Source of the DNA: Lineus longissimus
Lineage: Eukaryota > Nemertea > Pilidiophora > Heteronemertea > Lineidae
Assembly (NCBI RefSeq): GCF_910592395.1
Contig: NC_088308.1
Location: forward strand, 19,235,501-19,299,500
DNA: 64,000 nucleotides
Direction of reading: 5' to 3'
The position numbers and the translations under genes were made by a program. Below, piece by piece: positions 37,266 through 48,883 of this stretch. The notes beneath the pieces were generated by a model. The model was not told the DNA's origin and ran no database searches. It was given only the letters and a program-made list of their open reading frames with translations. Position 1 is the first letter of the stretch; every line of letters starts with the position of its first letter.

Positions 37266-37488
37266 TTAGAAGCACACTTCCTTGTAACTCCTTGTTGTAA
37301 CGAAAAGCAAAATCTGCTTACTGACGGTGAGACTCAAATACCAGGAGATGAAATGACATCTACACGTCAAACATTTAACAAATGTTTAAATTCAGAGTTT
37401 TGATCAGGTTCATCATCAGATCGCCTCATTTCCCTTAATCAAATGCCAACGTATCCAAAAGGCACTTTTCCTTTAAAATTAAGTAATT

Positions 37489-40400
37489 TCACACATAAGA
37501 TGACCGAATCGTAGAACTGGTGGATCTTGAATTGGACGCCCCCGACGTAGTCACGGTGGTAACGCCACGCCACATTCCAAAAATGCGCTTATTACACGCA
37601 AACGCAACGCCTATAAAAACTCCTTGTAACGTATTGAAAACGATAAACAGATACCAGATGACCGTATTGTCCGTGAAGGTTCCTACAAACCCGAAAATCC
37701 AAGTGAAGCCCATGAGCAGGGACAATTTTAGGTAGATGACGAACTCCAGCTTGGTTCCTTTACATGTACCTGCCTTGGCCTTCTTGCCTAGCTTCTTGGC
37801 CTTCACGATGGCTACGATCGTTATGATGAACAGTATACCGTTTAATCCAATGAGGAGGGCTACGGGAAGGATGAATGCATAAATCAGACCCTGCTCCTTT
37901 GTGAACCAGCAAACACCTTCTTCGTCTATACCGGGTCCATAACCTATGGGGACATTCCCCAGTTTGTCCAGGAAGGCACACGTAATGACAATGACTGCTG
38001 GAGCTCCGTAAGCGTAGGCAGAATATTTCAGGACCTTTGTGCGCGAATTGCGCGATAGGGCGGATTTCGTCCCTCCAGCGAAGGTCATGGTCAAATTCAG
38101 AGCGATGGCATTCATCCAGAAGAATGTTGCCAACCAGAGGTAATGGATGATCATGGCCATGATTTGGCATGCGAGTTTGTGGGAGATGTGACCGACAGCT
38201 GTTATGAAGAGTAGCTGAGCAACGAAGAGAGTTGCGCAGAGGTTCATTAGCATGAGGCCCGGTAGAGTCCGCAGAGGTCTGTGGACTATGTGTGTGATCA
38301 GAGTCATCGCCAAGAAGAGCAGGGAGAGCGAAACGCCTGCCGTTGTTAAAGCAGTCTGGACTTTTGAAGAGTAATATAATACTGTCATTCTACTTCTGAT
38401 GCAAATGTAAACTTGGTTGCCTATGATGGCATATGGTGTGTCGAGAACCTCTCCTGTTCCGAGATACACCAATCCCCCTGTGACGTTTCCCTGTCTAAAT
38501 GAACTCAGGTTTTGGTTAACTACGTTACAGTCTTTAAACTTGGCGGCATAGAGATCACAAAGGATGATGCTTACTTTCCCACTGCTATCAGTTTCAGACA
38601 CGAGCTGGAGATCCTTGAGGGCGCCGTGAACATGTTTCAGGTAACTCATCAAGGTATCATCAACTGCCAACCGCACAAGAACTCCCATGTCACACTGCAG
38701 CGGCAATTTAACAGGACGGCTATAGACTCCAGCCACAGAGACATTGACATTTCGAAAGTTCCCATTGCTCTTGATAAACGACAGAGTATTCAACATGTCA
38801 GCAGAATTGTCATTAGAATGTCTCAACTTATAAAATATGACAGTGAATGTAGTGTTAGCCTTAAAGGTTAGCTCAGTGCCTCCAATCAGTGGAACTGCTA
38901 CCAACGAATCTTTATTAAAGCTCACGGTAATGTTGAGTATTTCCTTTAGAGGTAAATTGAAGTAAACCGAGAACGCATACTGGAAGGCATCACCGAAATT
39001 GTTACGCGTCGAGTTGTTTTCTGTGGTGATAAGTGTCAATGGTTTGCTCAGCGTCAGTTGTACCTCAACAGTGAGATGATAGCTATCGAGCCCCATAGTT
39101 GGACTTGTATAGGCCTGGTCGAGTGGGTCCCTCAAGCAGGTCCCATTCCACTCAACGTGACTCATATCACATCTTCGTGTCTCCGTACACGACTTAGTCA
39201 GTGGGTCATAGATATAATTCTTACCTGGTGGGGAGTAACATTGAAATGCATAGACTTTAGGCTTACTCATCTTTTTCATAATCATTTCGAACCCAACACC
39301 TCGGCTTGCTATTACCGGAACAGTATCGATGTATTCACCGTTTGCTTGCGGCGTCGTGGACGGTTCGAGAAGACTGTTCTTAAAGCGATCCGTGCAAGTT
39401 AGATCACTAAACATGCCACTGCAACGCGCGCAGTACATATTTCTGAATCCAAATAACGTGCCATTTCTGTAAGCAAACACGGGAGAAGACAGATGTCTGC
39501 ATTTGACAACATCATCGGACTCCGAATCCTGGCTCGACTCAGAAATATACCGAAATGTTGTTGACCCTTTGGAACCACAACCGTCAACTTCTATAGAAGG
39601 AACCTGCTCGGCCATACGAGAAAACACCGAAGGACATCTCCTTAACAGCAAATTTGGGCTTTCAACCGGTTTTACTGGACAGTAAATACGGTCGAATATG
39701 GTTGAAAATACGGCCCGCAGATTGAGGAGAAAATCATTGCTTTGGTTATAACAGGCGTTGATTCTCCAGACTAAAGTTTCAGAAAGAGATACATTATGAC
39801 ACTGAGCACAGTATACATTCTGAAATGGAATCCTTTCGTGCATCACCGGTATCCGTTCGTACAGAGATAAGGAACTGCTAATATGGTCGTTTTCGCACTT
39901 GTTCTTGACGTATTCACTTGTGCCGAGAGGGCAGCTAGAAACATACAGATAATGTGGGATGTCTTCAAGTATTTTGATGCAATTCATGTACTGTAAATAC
40001 GACACAGTTATGTTCCTATTTTCCTTGGTGCAGCTTTTGTAGTTTTCGCAACAATCGGAGAAAGTTTCACAATATTCATCACAATAGCAGACGTCATCGT
40101 GTTGACTCACGTGGCCGTTACACTGGCTCTCAGAATCGCAGGACACATGCGGGCATTTGAATAATCTGCTTCCGCTGTCTTGTTTGAAGATGTCCTTAAT
40201 TGATTCAAGTAGGTCCCTACGTTTGTGAACTCGGCTTTGGTCATCTGTTTCGGGGTATGCCTCCGTCAGATCTCTACCCAGGCGCACTTGATTTTGTTCG
40301 GGTTTACCTTCAGAATCCAAGAGATCGATTGGGTAGTGAATCGTGCTCTGATGCAGATGTCTAGCTCGAGTTCCATGGTCTCCCCTAGTATCTTCGAAGA

Positions 40401-40855
40401 CCACTGCGATCATAAAACCTGAAAAACATGAGACCATCCAAAAATTGAGTAGTTTGTCTAAATTGGATGCAATGATAAAAAGTATGAAAAATCCCTCACT
40501 AGGACGTGGCCCTTGAACCGAGAAAAGAATCGCGTTAAAGCGATGCCACGTGAAAATATGAAACTATTCAACGTGCCTTGTGAGAGTAATCAGATTCAAC
40601 GGTATATTTTGTGATGTTTTCAAAATGTCAGAGCTGCCGCGGCTAAAAAACAGCATTCACATGCTCATAATAATTAGCGTGCTGCAACAGTTTGCGTATC
40701 CGATCAAGGTACCGGTATGCGAACTGTGCATTCTTGTTAAGCTAGATGAGGAACGGAAGCTCTTCACAATAGTGGAGAAGCTGACATGTGTGACTGTCGC
40801 AAAGCATGGCAAAAAGGAATCAGAACTTACCAACTAATAGAAAGTAACCTTTCAT
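37489..40855 (-). CDS. Methuselah/adhesion-like GPCR with somatomedin-B-like domain
   Basis: Two exons: 40831-40855 (ATG plus eight codons) and 37489-40418, joined in phase 1 across a GTAAGT donor and TTTTTCAG acceptor. The product is 984 residues. The join builds a signal peptide (MKGYFLLV then GFMIAVVF) that neither exon holds alone; the in-frame ATG at 40437 lies in the intron. A Cys-rich somatomedin-B-like module follows at about residues 97-138 (CPHVSC to CCENYKSC). Then comes a large extracellular region with many Cys and N-glycosylation sites. The secretin-type seven-helix block spans about residues 690-955, with CWFTKEQGLIYAFILPVALL and LLMGFTWIFGF. I see no GPS autoproteolysis motif before TM1. 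Ligand and G protein are unknown. The short tail is Ser/Thr-rich. Confidence 0.88.
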
Positions 40856-43270
40856 GTTTGGTTTATCCAAAGTTAAATTTCAATTCAGTAATCCTGTATC
40901 GAACCGAAAATTGTTCCATGAATGCTCATGGCTGAACATCCAACGATTAAGTATAGTGGCGTCCGGTGTTATGTCGCATTCCCCACGAGCCGAGGAAATC
41001 CCAAAGGTGCATCATCCACAAAAGCCAGAGAATTTGTTTGTTTGTAATGGCTGGTCTGATCAACAGTGGAGTTTGGGAGTTCAGCAGCCAGATGTGATTT
41101 TATATATGACCATTTTCGTTTCCTTCCGTCATGAAAGGACTTCAATGTACTTCCCGTCCTAGAATTTGGACGGAGAGTTGTTAGAGATGGTAAGGGAGGT
41201 ATCCCGATCACCTGACAACAATAAGTAGACAGCGTTGGCTCCATTCTAGCGAAGCTGAAACTGAATTCCTTTTCAGTACATGACCCTTTTTACTGTCGAG
41301 CAAGAAAGGCTTACTTTGTCTTGAAAAATAACTACAAAATGAACACGCCGTCCGAACACACCCCTACCCGACTCCATGATTAGTCCCCAGATAGAAGTAT
41401 CTTTGGCCAAGAACGTTCTACAATCGTACAGGCTTCATGTATAAAAAAGGCAAAATGGGACCAAACTTTGATATCCACCGCCAACCATAAAATACATTTG
41501 GCCTATCCTAAATGTGATAACTCACGTCATCCGATACAAGTGTATGAATATATGTATTGTAAACCTTTCATTTATTTGTCATTTGACTGCAAAACCACTC
41601 GCAAGTATTCTAATTATAACGAAAAGGACAATAAATTATGGGGAAAGGCACTTTGCGAATTTTATTGCTGTTCTCCTTCATTACTTATTGATTCTATGTT
41701 TGATTCCCCAGTGATATTAGTCGAGGCAAATCGTATCAACTGCAAAAACCGTCTGGGCAAACATGTTGCGTATATAATGAAATAAAATTTTAACAAACCC
41801 GCATACAAAGTATGTAGTACTGATCACAACCTTTTTACTACGCCACTTTGGATGGAGTACTACATGTAACTCGTTTGGTTATCAGCCATTAGTGCCTACA
41901 TGTTCTGCCTTCCTATAAAATTCAGACATGACATAATTTCAAACATGAACGTCGCAAGCCAAACTGCGTGAATATTCATTGGTTTTTCACTCACAGTCCT
42001 ATTTTTAGACGACCCGAAAGGAAAAACAATAAGAATGACATTTTTGATTTTATTTAACAATTAAAAAATAAACGTGTACTGTAGGAGTGACTATAGGATG
42101 AGATAGCCGTGGCCTCATCATGTCATCGGGGACGATGAGGATCGAGTTTTAATGTTTTTTGAATAATTCGAACTTCAGTATTTCACATGCATGTAAATCG
42201 AAAAAGGGGACCCAAATATTTATGTTCGAGTGACTAATACTTATACTGCGCGAATCTGAGGCATCCTTGGCACTTTGTAAAGATAAAAATGAGATGACCA
42301 TGGCCTCATCATGTCATGCTGGGACGATGAGGATGGGATTTAAGATTGTTGTGCAAATCAACCTTCGGTATTTTATATAAAATTAAAAAGGGGAACCGAA
42401 GGTATATGTAAGATAGGTGAGAAAAACGAGATTCACTAAAACTAAGCTCAGTTGGTCTGTTTCTTAGAAGCTTGCTCTGTCTTTAAGGAAGGATATCACC
42501 ACGAATAAAACTTGCATATCACGCCACAAACAACAGGGATATCATGTATAACCAACGGATTGCTTCAATGTGACCAAGTTAAAACTCTACAACTCCACTA
42601 TGATTACTTCATATATTATTATATTATGACATTCAGAAAACCCTTCTTTTGCTCCAGAAAATATGCTCCAAAATTATTTTAGAATATAAGATAATATAAA
42701 ATTTCTTCTTTATTCAATGAGTACATTTACCTAAAATTATATTTTTTATCGATTTTTTTTAATTTCTTTAATGTAACCCAGTAACACTATACACCTCTAC
42801 TATGATGTACAGTGAAACCGGAGTTACTAACATAATTCATTGAATTTGGAGCATTAGAAATTGTTTATCAAATTGGTTAAAAAAGTAAATTACTATCATG
42901 GTTTGTTACAATATAAGGAGCAAAAGAAAAAGATTTAGGTTTAATAAGGAAACTTGGTCTATATATATTTCATGATCTAAGATTTAGATAATGAAATTTT
43001 TAAGTACAAAATATAAATCAAATTATTAATTTAATCAAGTATATACATTGTATCCCTTTGCTGTCTTGTTTGGTGATTTGCTGCTTTTGGTGATTCACCT
43101 AGAAATTTTGAATTCATAACTGCATTAAGTATTCAAATGCCAACCGAGCGGGTCTTGTGCCAAAGATGCGCCAGTTGGGAATTGCTGTTGTGCTCCTGCA
43201 AAACTCAGGAAGAAGCCAATGAAGTCACTCCTACAGTACTTACAAAAAATTATAAATTTTCAGAAAAGAG
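40856..43270. other. Intergenic region, AT-rich toward its right end
   Basis: No supported gene. It includes the tandem duplication at 42095-42425 and an AT-rich stretch at 42600-43060. The 105-codon frame near 41468 lacks recognisable features. Confidence 0.5.
42095..42425. repeat. Diverged tandem duplication, about 191-bp period
   Basis: GGCCTCATCATGTCAT followed by GGGACGATGAGGAT occurs near 42111 and 42302. Similar trailing text follows each (a TTCGGTATTT or TTCAGTATTT block, then AAAAAGGGGA). The second copy is shorter at its end. Confidence 0.6.
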
Positions 43271-45173
43271 TTAATGGCCGCAGCAGCGGAGGGCTTTTTT
43301 CACCCTACACCAGAGGCCGTGCTTCTTGTTCTCATCTCTCTTAGTCTTCGTTTCGTTATGTGAATGGTTATCTGAATGAGCTGAATGATGGTCCACCAGA
43401 GTTGAATGATCCACCTGAGCTAAATGATCCACCCGAGCATGATGGTCCACCTGAGCTGAACGGTCTACCTGAGGCATCGGGCCAACTCGGTTGCCTTTCC
43501 GGAAAAACCTTCGAACCTTTTCTCGGAAGGAGATAGTAGTAGGCTTACTAGTTGTCGGCTGAAACAGAAATAAATTTAGTCAGAAAAAAACTTTATAATT
43601 CGTTCGTAAAGGTATCGCATCAATTGTTATCCTCGCTCCACATTTATAGTTAAATCAACAGCACAGATCGTTTTTGATAAGTCACAGTTTCCCGGTGGAA
43701 GGACACAGATTCTGCGAATGTAGTTGACGGACAACATTAAATGAGGCCAACGTGAGGTGTTCTTGATATTATTTCTCTCATCGCGTTGATTTCACCTCAT
43801 AAGTCTATACATATAAGAGAATGTGCCGGTTGGCAAGTCCAAAGCAATGGCCCTGATAACAGCAAACTAAGTTATCGATGTATTTCATGAGGTTTTTTGC
43901 CAAAGGCTGTGTTTTCCTAACCCGCTATCATCTGCAATAAAAACATACCATAGGTTCCGGCGATTCTTCCTTGTGGGCAAAGTCAGCCGGCAGTGATGAG
44001 CTACTGCTTAGGACGGGCGTTTCTTCTAATAAGGCCGCTCCCTTTCTGATGCGCACCCTATCAGCATCTGTAAGCAGTCGGGGCCTTGACCCAAACACTG
44101 CCCTTTCGTCGCTAACTTCCGTCAAACCTCTGAGTGGAGGCAGTCTCCTGGGATGTGACTTGTTAAAACACATCGGGTCCTCTCGTGTAAGGACCGGAAC
44201 CTTTTTTTCCGCAGCCTGAATATTAGAAATGCTTGTGACAAAAACAATCCACTGACCAGAAACGATAGGAGCCCCCCCCCCGCCGCTGACAACTAGAAGT
44301 GCAATGAAATATTATATAGGTTGGTTGGTCACTCTAGTGACAAGAAGTATAGAAACCTTTACATTAGCAAGAGTAAAGCTGGGGGGGGGGGGATCGTCAA
44401 ATTGATATGGTTGACATCATCTACAAAAGTGGCGACATCATCAATCAATTTTGGGTAAAAACACATTTGGCGAATAACAAAATGTATAATATTTCACTTA
44501 CCACTTCGGCTTTCTTTGCAACTTCCTGATTGTAGGTCGCAGCACGACCCTTCTTTTTCTGTGTAACATTTGCTTTCGTCCCCAGGACCCGGGACATGTT
44601 GGCCTCAAGCGCTTTCTTTCCAATCGCTCGTGCCGTATCCTCATCTGTCTTCTTCTTTTCTTTGGCCTGTAAATAAATACACCGGTTTTCATCAATGATT
44701 TACTGACAAATCTACCAGTCGGACAAGAGTCACCTGACAGCGAGTTATCGCCAATTCGCCTTTGCCTTGACATTGAAAAATGGTTCAAAATCATGGCGAG
44801 TTCGTGTGTTAACTCCCATTTTTTTATTCTTCAGTTCTTGGCCGTCAGTTTGGTTTTCCTACAAATCGCCAATCGGCATCATGGACATCAAAACTGAAAC
44901 ATTTATCTTTTCAAATACAGCGAAGCCTCTTCCGCAAACCAAACCAGTCAATCAACTTACTCTATTTATTTGATTGTTAAGCGCTCGAAGTGACTCCGTC
45001 CTTCGTTTCAACAGCCGCCGCCTTCTTTCATCCGCTTCTTCGACCCGACGGGGGCGAGGTGTGGTTGGGCGCTGCATTAGAAGGCGTTGCGGTGCCGGGG
45101 TTTGCGGCCTGTCTTCAACAGTATGTTCACTGCCTTCAACCTCCCACTCCATTCCCCCACTGCAAAGTTTCAT
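43271..45173 (-). CDS. Four-exon gene for a basic, disordered protein with VDH repeats; family not recognised
   Basis: Exons in transcript order are 44961-45173, 44502-44666, 43949-44215 and 43271-43558. Every intron is phase 0 with GTAAGT or GTATGT donors, giving 310 residues. No signal peptide or membrane segment is seen, so it is probably intracellular. Exon 1 is Arg-rich (DERRRRLLKRRTESLR), exon 2 is Lys-rich and likely helical (AKEKKKTDEDTARAIGKK), and exon 3 is mixed and Ser-rich. Exon 4 has about five copies of a QVDHHA-like hexapeptide (residues 245-273), a His/Asp stretch, and a basic tail ending KKALRCCGH whose paired Cys could be lipid-modified. The start is uncertain: the frame opens upstream through a possible acceptor at 45207, so a further 5' exon could exist. 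I assign no function. Confidence 0.6.
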
Positions 45174-45206
45174 GACTGTTGGCTTCGCCAGGAATCTCCT
45201 CCTGCA

Positions 45207-46632
45207 CTGGGATATTTATCTGTTAACCTCTAATAGTATTTATTCGACAGCTTTCAGCAACAAAAGAGGTCCGTCAGTGGGGAAGAAGGGCTTTGGTTGT
45301 CAAAACATGTGCAGTGATGGATTGCGTTGTCACGACTACGTCGTTAGGGGTGCCGTGATGACGTCACAGCATTCTTGACGTCATTATAAATGAAAAGTGC
45401 GCAAATTGGTGAAGCGCGCCTGTCTACGTTATTTCTAAATCAACCCAAAGATTGTGAAATATTCTCTGCTATTCACAATTTGAACTATAGTAGGCCCGCG
45501 TGAACTTTCTCAAAGAATCCACCCGGATATCATATACATAAAAGGGTTTGAACGCCGGACATCATCCTCATTTTCGGGAGTCCGCGATTGTATTGGGGAG
45601 CGAACGTTGACTTGGTTTAAAATGGCATTCGTTGTAATTTATATACCTCAATGTGTATAAACACTGATGTAATTGTTTTTTAATGCTGGCGAGCTTTCAC
45701 CAGACGAAATCCTGTCATATTTGATTTTTTAAAACCTATTTGGAAAGAATAGAAACAGGCGGTACTTTAATGTACGAGCTATTTAAAAATCCTCTACAAT
45801 GTGTCCTCGATTATGTTCAAACAACGCGGAAAAAAGAATTTTTAATTTTTTGCTGTTTTTGGAAAATACCATTAACATGTGTTCTGTTCACAGTTTCCTG
45901 TCATGACGACACGTTCCTGGCCGAATTAGATGGCAGGAGTAAATATCTTGGCCGATAACACTGTTAACATTACGGTCGCAAACAGTACACAGTACTCAGT
46001 AAACAGAGTTCTGTTCATAGTTGTCATAGAGACTGTAGAAGATAACATAATAAGAGGGGTTACCTTGACGAGGAAGGCATGACTTCTTAATATTCTCTCC
46101 ATATAACCGTTTGGAGAATGCTTACTCATAACGAGTGTCATTGACTACCCTTATCGAACTGGTGGAGACATGTGTCAACATCTGTGCTATCGGAGCTACA
46201 TACACTGCTGAAGCTAATCAAGGATAGGAGAAGTTCTGAATCTGATGGAACGTACGTATGACGAATGTAAATGTAGTTATTGACTAAAGATTTGGAGACA
46301 ACAATTCTTTAGGCTCCGGAATACAAGCTGTGATTCTGTTCTTCTGAGATTCAAAAACGTGCAGTCCTGGGACAAAGCATTAAACAACTATCAGACATTC
46401 ACTGAACAGAATTATGCAAAAATATGCATGATGATAGCTTTTTTTAGATGAGTTCTCATCTGTTCCACATATCACATGCGTTTGCTCTCACAGCATGACA
46501 GTGTTCACCTATCTAGTCGTGGAGTAACTACAGCATAATTCAAAGTGAAATGCAACAGGGAAATCTTGCGTCTGTTCGTTGCACCATGGTTTGGGCTGTG
46601 ACATTCTAAGCACTGGGACCAAGAGGAGCACA
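45207..46632. other. Intergenic region between the basic-protein gene and GPCR copy 4
   Basis: Apart from the CRE pair at 45359-45383 there are only short open frames without recognisable features. Confidence 0.5.
45359..45390. promoter_or_regulatory. Two CRE-type TGACGTCA sites next to a TATA-like element
   Basis: Perfect palindromic TGACGTCA sites occupy 45359-45366 and 45376-45383, and TTATAAAT follows directly on the plus strand. The cluster lies about 190 bp upstream of the minus-strand basic-protein gene and about 1.2 kb upstream of GPCR copy 4, so it could serve either or both. CREB/ATF binding is inferred from the motif alone. Confidence 0.4.
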
Positions 46633-47700
46633 ATGGCAAACACATCGACGACTTCAAATGCAAGTTTGCCGACAACAGGCCGCTGTCTTTACGAAGTGCT
46701 TCATAATCGGAGTCTGAATGAGCCCCATAACATGTACAATTTCATCATCTTCTTCCCATTGGCTCTGCTCTTCGGCTTCATTGGCCTGTTGGGGAACACA
46801 TTTGCATACATTTTTATCGGGCTCGAGAAGCCCAACACGTCCACCTCCGTGCTGCTTCGGTCATTGGCACTGGTGGATAACTTAGTCCTCATTGGCTACA
46901 TATTCGTAAGGACTTTAATCTGTTTACCAGACTACTTTGACGTCTTTGAGGAGTATATCGAGTTCTACGAACTATCGTTTCGCTATTTTTGGACATTTAG
47001 GTGGTTCACAAAAACTATGTCTATTTATATAACAATCTGCGTCGCGGCGGAACGTTACATAGCTGTAAGGAGACCTCTCCGCGTAGCATCTATATGCACA
47101 ATACGGAACGCCCGAATTGCGGTGGCCGTCGTCGCAATTTTGTCCTTTGCATTCCAAAGTCCTACTCTTCTTTACATCGACACTTTCTATACGTATGATG
47201 AGTGTACAGGTGGGTATAGACCCAACTGGAAATATTCCGCCATTGGGAAAAATCGGTACTATAAAGTATTATATACAAATCTGTTTAGCATGCTTCTAAT
47301 GGCTGTTTTTCCGATGGTTACCTTAACTTTCTTTGCGCATTCACTAATTTCGGCACTGAAAGAAGCAGCTAAAAGGAGTGGCCTCTCACGTGAAACGCAG
47401 ACTGGTGGAGATAAAAAACGCCCGGATAGGACAAAAACGGTGACGGTACGGGTGACTGCTATTGTTGTTGTCTTCGTGGTTCTGGAGTTACCTAGCAACA
47501 TATGGCAGATTGCCGACATTCTCGAAGAATACGATCTGATCCAGTTGACCAATATAGAATACGATTATGTTCAGAATTTTACATACTTTCTTGGATACTT
47601 AAACAGCGTTTGTAACTTTTACGTCTATTGTTTATTGGGAAGGCGATTTCGCATGTCATTTATGAAAGCTTTCTCTAAGGTTCACCCGACGACGAGATGA
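46633..47700 (+). CDS. Class A GPCR, FMRFamide-receptor-like, copy 4
   Basis: Intronless 355-residue receptor, paralogue of copy 3. The frame reaches a TTG at 46579, but the first in-frame ATG is 46633 (MANTSTTSN). It shares with copy 3 the blocks TSTSVLLRSLAL, WFTKTMSIYITICVAAERYIA, CTIRNARIAVAV and NFYVYCLLG. It has ERY for DRY and NFxxY for NPxxY, and also lacks the Cys at the top of TM3. The third loop carries the basic GGDKKRPDRTKTVTVR, and the tail is only about 15 residues past helix 8. Two paralogues in the same orientation, with two unrelated minus-strand genes between, suggest duplication followed by rearrangement or insertion. The ligand is unknown. Confidence 0.9.
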   Translation: MANTSTTSNASLPTTGRCLYEVLHNRSLNEPHNMYNFIIFFPLALLFGFIGLLGNTFAYIFIGLEKPNTSTSVLLRSLALVDNLVLIGYIFVRTLICLPDYFDVFEEYIEFYELSFRYFWTFRWFTKTMSIYITICVAAERYIAVRRPLRVASICTIRNARIAVAVVAILSFAFQSPTLLYIDTFYTYDECTGGYRPNWKYSAIGKNRYYKVLYTNLFSMLLMAVFPMVTLTFFAHSLISALKEAAKRSGLSRETQTGGDKKRPDRTKTVTVRVTAIVVVFVVLELPSNIWQIADILEEYDLIQLTNIEYDYVQNFTYFLGYLNSVCNFYVYCLLGRRFRMSFMKAFSKVHPTTR

Positions 47701-48883
47701 AATTAGATATACGTATATATACGCATACAGGAGTCCTTTGCAGAATGGCGGATTAAAGGGAGAATATAGCCTTGAGCTAGGCGGGCTCGGTAACGTTACA
47801 GCTGAGGAAAGGCGGTGGCGCAGTGAAAGAACGTCCGGCTTGTGATCAGAAATTAAAGTCGATGGTTAGCGGAGGTTCGGCAAGTGCCACTCGGCACTTT
47901 CAACTGCCTTGTGATAATTGAGACGAATAAATGTAACCTTGAAAGTTACTGCGGGTATACGAAAGGACACTTGGAAAAGGAACATTAACCTTAACGGAGC
48001 TGATCAATGGAAAAAGATCACACCATCGTCGATAAAAGAAGTTGAAACTTTTGCATTTTTCTCCCGTTCGGCAGTAGCAACTAGACAGTTCTGTTACATG
48101 ATCGACCTATCTGTACGTTAAATATACAATTTCGATGAATTGTTTTGTATTGTATACATCTTACTCACTCTTGATATACGTGTAGAAATCGTATCAGGTG
48201 GCCCAAAAACGAATAGACCTTTATGGAGAGGAAATGAAGTGTCCTCATCCTACATGCACATACCTACATGTATAATTCTTAAACCCATAATTCTGCAATA
48301 GTATTTACATGTATAAACTTGTGTTAATAATTTCTAGCGCCCGAGTATCCTTTTATCTTGTATTGAAAAGCAGCAAAAAATATGTGATCCGATCAAACAG
48401 TGCCAGAAAGTGTGCGTCTTTCTGCGAACTCTCAAATTTCAAATCCAATTCCAAATGTCCATGACCACATAGAGCAATTCAAAACTTATTTGGACATGGT
48501 ATAGTTAAGAGAAATACACAACGGCAATATGACTTAGCGTCATGACTTCCCCTCTCCTGGTACCACACAATCACGTAACAAACATCTTGACACACTCCAA
48601 GATCGCACAGTCCATTAACGAGTCCTGTACCGACTGTTTTAAAGGTATGATTGGACTTTTTGCGGTGGGATTGCATTCCGTTTACCAGTTTACATTAACA
48701 AAAAAGGATAGGCCATGTCGTTTTACACTTCAGCTTGCCCTTCCTCAGTGTTTACCACCTGAAACTCCATTAAAATATACATGTTACCTGAAACTTTAAT
48801 GCAGTTTAATTAAAGGATCACGTTGCGTCTTGTCATAGGATAGGGGCGCTTGCTGGCTCATCACTGAGGCCTGATCTGCCGTC
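47701..48883. other. Intergenic region before the lectin-like gene
   Basis: It holds the probable SINE at 47805-47930. No gene is supported. The promoter of the lectin-like gene must lie near its right end, but I see no clear TATA box. Confidence 0.5.
47805..47930 (+). repeat. Probable tRNA-derived SINE remnant
   Basis: GGCGGTGGCGCAGTG resembles a box A head. GGAGGTTCGGC about 60 nt later resembles a decayed box B. It is followed by a small palindrome (AAGTGCCACTCGGCACTTT). Head, box spacing and tail fit a SINE, but the copy is diverged. Confidence 0.5.

Noticed and set aside
40419-40437. ATG at 40437 as start of the SMB-type receptor
   Set aside because: The stretch lies upstream of a strong TTTTTCAG acceptor, and a 25-nt exon at 40831-40855 supplies a better start and a complete signal peptide in the right phase.
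44974-45378. 134-codon plus-strand open frame
   Set aside because: It is antisense to exon 1 of the basic-protein gene and has no recognisable features.
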